The notes under the pieces: model-generated | What the model was told of the DNA's origin: nothing | The model's input: only the letters and a program-made list of their open reading frames with translations | The model's database searches: none | Shown: piece after piece, positions 6,521 to 8,382 of the stretch | Position numbering within the stretch: position 1 is the first letter of the stretch | How the letters are laid out: each line of letters begins with the position of its first letter | Translations under genes and position numbers: made by a program | From: Pseudomonadota bacterium | GTDB taxonomy: Bacteria; Bdellovibrionota; Bacteriovoracia; Bacteriovoracales; Bacteriovoracaceae | DNA length: 8,382 nucleotides | Assembly (NCBI GenBank): GCA_021299675.1 | Contig: JAJTIF010000275.1 | Location: 1-8,382 of the forward strand | Direction of reading: 5' to 3'

Positions 6521-6538
6521 TGTCACAACTTTGTGACA
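6521..6538. promoter_or_regulatory. Perfect 18-base inverted repeat just upstream of the RRM protein gene
   Basis: TGTCACAA-CT-TTGTGACA has two 8-base arms that match perfectly. It ends 19 bases before the ATG at 6558 and nine bases before the GGAGG ribosome site (6548-6552). A TAAAAT (6508-6513, 5 of 6 to the -10 consensus) lies immediately upstream without a good -35, predicting a transcript starting near the left arm. The element may be a DNA operator, or a hairpin at the 5' end of the mRNA (7-bp stem with a 4-base loop). The binding factor is unknown; the half-site order is opposite to a CRP site. Confidence 0.5.
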
Positions 6539-6557
6539 TGTTTCACTGGAGGCTCAT

Positions 6558-6836
6558 ATGAGTCAGAAAATTTATGTTGGAAACCTCGGTTTCTCTGTTA
6601 ACAACGAAGATCTCAAAGCAAAGTTTGAACACTACGGAAGTGTCAGTTCTGCAAACGTCATCATGGACAGAGATTCTGGCCGCTCAAAAGGATTTGGTTT
6701 CGTTGAAATGAACGAAAAATCAGATGCCATGACAGCGATCTCAGAACTTAACGGTTCAGACTTTCAGGGACGTCAAATGAACGTTTCTGAAGCTAAGCCA
6801 CAGGCGCCACGCGAATCTCGCGGCAGCCGCTACTAA
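6558..6836 (+). CDS. Small single-RRM RNA-binding protein (bacterial RbpA/Rbp-type)
   Basis: The 92-residue protein is essentially one RNA recognition motif. RNP2 is IYVGNL at 5-10 and RNP1 is KGFGFVEM at 44-51, carrying the aromatic residues (Y6, F46, F48) that stack on RNA bases. A short tail, SEAKPQAPRESRGSRY (77-92), is Arg/Gly/Ser-rich like those of cyanobacterial and proteobacterial Rbp proteins, which bind single-stranded RNA and are often cold-induced. The start has an excellent GGAGG (6548-6552) five bases upstream. The gene is monocistronic: an intergenic region of over 200 bases precedes it and a strong hairpin terminator follows. The palindrome at 6521-6538 may regulate it. The full RRM fold is present at the normal length; family identity is very secure. 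Confidence 0.96.
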   Translation: MSQKIYVGNLGFSVNNEDLKAKFEHYGSVSSANVIMDRDSGRSKGFGFVEMNEKSDAMTAISELNGSDFQGRQMNVSEAKPQAPRESRGSRY

Positions 6837-6850
6837 GCTCTTGCGACCAT

Positions 6851-6883
6851 TGGGGGTGGGCTTAACGCCTGCCCCCATTTTTT
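6851..6883 (+). terminator. Strong rho-independent terminator of the RRM protein gene
   Basis: TGGGGGTGGGC (6851-6861) pairs with GCCTGCCCCCA (6867-6877) over 11 positions including two G-U pairs, around a 5-base loop TTAAC. Six Ts (6878-6883) follow. It starts 14 bases after the stop codon at 6836. The lack of an A-run on the left makes it one-directional. Confidence 0.9.
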
Positions 6884-6961
6884 CTAGAATCTGTCTTAAA
6901 GACAAAATCAAAAAATCATCTAAAATACTTCTTATCATCTATTCCCTCTAAGGAGTTCTTT

Positions 6962-7750
6962 ATGAGAATAAGTATCATGCTGGCCTTGCTGAGCCTTTTT
7001 GCCCTCTCCTGCGCCACTACGAAAGCCCCTGAAAAACCAACCTACTCTCCTAAACTTTCTTTCGCTGCTGAAGACCAACTCTTCGAAGCCACTGTCGAAC
7101 TCCCGAAAAAATTTGATGGAAAGATTCCCCTCGTCGTGATCGTACACGAGTGGTGGGGTCGCACTGAATTTATGCAGGAACAGTCCAAGCGTTTGACTGA
7201 TGCAGGCTACGCCACTCTTGCGGTTGACCTGTTCGGTAATTCTCAGGTTGTGGAAACTCCTCCAGAGGCACAAGCACTGGCCACTCCATTCTACCAAAAC
7301 CCACAGCTTGGGATCGAGCGCCTCACCAAGTACATCGAACTGGCCAAGAATGATCCACACGTAGATCCCTCAAAAATTTTCGTGATCGGTTTTTGCTTCG
7401 GCGGAACTCAAGCTCTTAACCTCGCTCGCACCGGTGCAGACATTGCCGGAGTGGTTAGCTTCCACGGAGGCCTTGCGAGCTCCATGCCCCAGCAGCCCAT
7501 CAAGGCTCGTGTGCTGGCCCTCAATGGTCTCGCGGATCCGATGGTCCCTGCCAAAGAGCGTGCTGCTTTCGATAAAGAGATGAAAGCGATTAAGGCCAAC
7601 TTTAAGAGCGTCAACTACAAGGGTGCCACCCACGCGTTTACAAACCCAAAAGCGACAGAGGTCGGCAAGAAATATAAGATCCCAGTGGCTTATAATAAAA
7701 AAGCTGCCGAAGCTTCGTATCAAGAACTTTTCAAATTTCTCAAACAATAA
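6962..7750 (+). CDS. Dienelactone-hydrolase-family lipoprotein
   Basis: The 262-residue product starts with a lipoprotein-type signal (hydrophobic 4-15, FALSC, lipid-modified C17), followed by a short linker and an alpha/beta-hydrolase domain of the dienelactone hydrolase family. Active-site elements are HEWWG with E63, the nucleophile elbow GFCFGG with C145, D192 in ADPMV, and H224 in GATHAF. The Cys-Asp-His triad plus the Glu that positions the cysteine in the DLH family are thus all present. A at +2 of the mature lipoprotein predicts outer-membrane sorting. Many members are not true dienelactone hydrolases, so the ester or lactone substrate is unknown. The start is supported by TAAGGAG (6949-6955), six bases away; TAAAAT at 6921-6926 may be its -10, with no good -35. 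Terminators on both sides make it a single-gene unit. The lipobox has A rather than L/V/I at -3. Confidence 0.93.
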   Translation: MRISIMLALLSLFALSCATTKAPEKPTYSPKLSFAAEDQLFEATVELPKKFDGKIPLVVIVHEWWGRTEFMQEQSKRLTDAGYATLAVDLFGNSQVVETPPEAQALATPFYQNPQLGIERLTKYIELAKNDPHVDPSKIFVIGFCFGGTQALNLARTGADIAGVVSFHGGLASSMPQQPIKARVLALNGLADPMVPAKERAAFDKEMKAIKANFKSVNYKGATHAFTNPKATEVGKKYKIPVAYNKKAAEASYQELFKFLKQ

Positions 7751-7758
7751 TTTTTATC

Positions 7759-7785
7759 AGGCCACTCTCCATTGAGTGGCCTTTT
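7759..7785 (+). terminator. Rho-independent terminator of the lipoprotein gene
   Basis: AGGCCACTC (7759-7767) pairs perfectly with GAGTGGCCT (7774-7782) around the 6-base loop TCCATT and is followed by a T-run (7782-7785, then CTCTCTTT). It begins nine bases after the stop codon at 7750. The T-run is short but the stem is strong. Confidence 0.85.
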
Positions 7786-7901
7786 CTCTCTTTACTCCTC
7801 GCAAATTTTATTTAATGTTAGAAATTGTTGCACTCTTTTTCCTGACAATTTCGCTCTTGCGCGTAATGCTGAACCCCACACACACGTAGCGGGAGAACAC
7901 A

Positions 7902-8382
7902 TTGCAAACGAGAAAACTCAGTGAGCTGAAAGCCACCAATCCTTATCTTCGTCTTGGAACTGACGTCACCGATTTAGAAAAATCCATACAAACACTCGGA
8001 CTCATTGCTCCGCTAGTAATCAATGACGACAATGTGATCCTGGCCGGTGCCCGCCGCTTTCAAGCTCTGCTAAATTTAGGTTTCACCGAAGCGCCCGTGA
8101 TGGTGGTCGATAAGAATACCCTCGTCCAAGAGCTCGTCTCCATCGATGAAAATCTTGTGCGCAAAGACCTGTCAAAAATAGAAATTGAATCCCACCTTCG
8201 TCGCGCCAAAGAAATCTACCAAGAACTTAATCCCTCTGAGCTTCCTTCGCCCGATAACGTGGAAGTGCTACCAGCCCAAGAGTTCCTCGAGATGGTGGCA
8301 GAAAAAACGGGCTATTCACCCAAACAGATTCATCAGGCCATCGAGCGGGATGAGAAAGCCGATGAATGCGTAAAAGAAGCGC
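7902..8382 (+). CDS. ParB-like nuclease-domain (ParB/Srx) protein, 3' end outside window
   Basis: The first 160 codons are present. The ParB N-terminal fold is clear: ELKATNPYLRLG near 8-19, the segment LGLIAPLVI 32-40, ILAGARRFQAL 46-56 (ParB box I, usually GERRxRA) and SIDENLVRKDLS 80-91 (box II, ENLxRxDL). A helix-turn-helix-like stretch follows at about 130-148 (MVAEKTGYSPKQIHQAI). Such proteins bind specific DNA, and chromosomal ParB also binds and hydrolyses CTP. Here the box I Glu is Ala (A50) and the second Arg is Gln (Q54), so this is probably a ParB-like accessory protein rather than the chromosome-partition ParB. The start is TTG: the frame has TAG at 7887-7889, and GGGAG (7891-7895) lies six bases upstream. 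A preceding terminator marks a new unit. CTGACA at 7842-7847 resembles a -35 but lacks a good -10. Confidence 0.88.
   Translation, partial: MQTRKLSELKATNPYLRLGTDVTDLEKSIQTLGLIAPLVINDDNVILAGARRFQALLNLGFTEAPVMVVDKNTLVQELVSIDENLVRKDLSKIEIESHLRRAKEIYQELNPSELPSPDNVEVLPAQEFLEMVAEKTGYSPKQIHQAIERDEKADECVKEA

Noticed and set aside
6893..6903. GTCTTAAAGAC inverted repeat between the RRM gene terminator and the lipoprotein gene
   Set aside because: Five-base arms are expected by chance in A/T-rich sequence, and no second feature supports it.
7786..7901. Promoter for the ParB-like gene (CTGACA at 7842-7847, TTTAAT at 7811-7816)
   Set aside because: Neither element has a partner at proper spacing; a promoter is likely somewhere here but cannot be placed.
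8185..8373. Open frame of 62 codons on the plus strand near the right edge
   Set aside because: It overlaps the clearly coding ParB-like frame in another phase and has no recognisable protein features.

Overview
The window is a chromosomal stretch from a Gram-negative bacterium of roughly balanced base composition. It contains a dienelactone-hydrolase-like lipoprotein, a secreted rhodanese, a RhlE-type helicase and a small glycine/arginine-tailed RRM protein. Good Shine-Dalgarno sites are common, and three of the ten visible starts are TTG (115, 2681, 7902). The mix would suit a Bdellovibrionota or other delta/oligoflexia-like proteobacterium, but that is inference and no taxonomic marker is present. 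Gene density is high. I see no phage, transposon, CRISPR, tRNA or rRNA.

Layout. (1) Positions 2-2642, plus strand, form a tight run: the C-terminal end of a PHB-depolymerase-like esterase, a fused DUF2878 membrane domain plus short-chain dehydrogenase, a small exported rhodanese, and a YeiH/UPF0324 membrane transporter. Junctions are a 4-base overlap, 12 bases and 2 bases. (2) Positions 2681-4027 encode a RhlE-like DEAD-box helicase. It meets the next gene tail to tail, and the two stop codons share one CTAG. (3) Positions 4024-5274, minus strand, encode a membrane di-iron hydroxylase resembling alkylglycerol monooxygenase. It diverges from a Crp/Fnr-family regulator (5346-5930), which is followed by a small membrane protein (5936-6343). 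(4) Positions 6344-6557 are a structured intergenic region with inverted repeats leading into an RRM RNA-binding protein (6558-6836), which has a strong terminator. (5) Positions 6962-7750 encode a dienelactone-hydrolase-family lipoprotein with its own terminator. (6) Positions 7902-8382 hold the start of a ParB-like nuclease-domain protein cut by the window edge.

Most interesting points. The 71-base divergent region between the hydroxylase and the regulator contains a perfect FNR/DNR-type box, TTGATCTAGATCAA. It sits where it could repress the regulator's own promoter and activate the hydroxylase promoter as a class II site. The regulator keeps the E..xR reading residues of this family but has only one cysteine, so it cannot be a classical 4Fe-4S FNR. 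The DUF2878-SDR fusion joins two families that I recall as neighbours in lipid-modification/singlet-oxygen gene clusters and may give a functional clue for DUF2878. The exported rhodanese and YeiH-like transporter look like a coupled sulfur module. No wholly new system is evident; the regulator/hydroxylase circuit and the fusion are the best leads.
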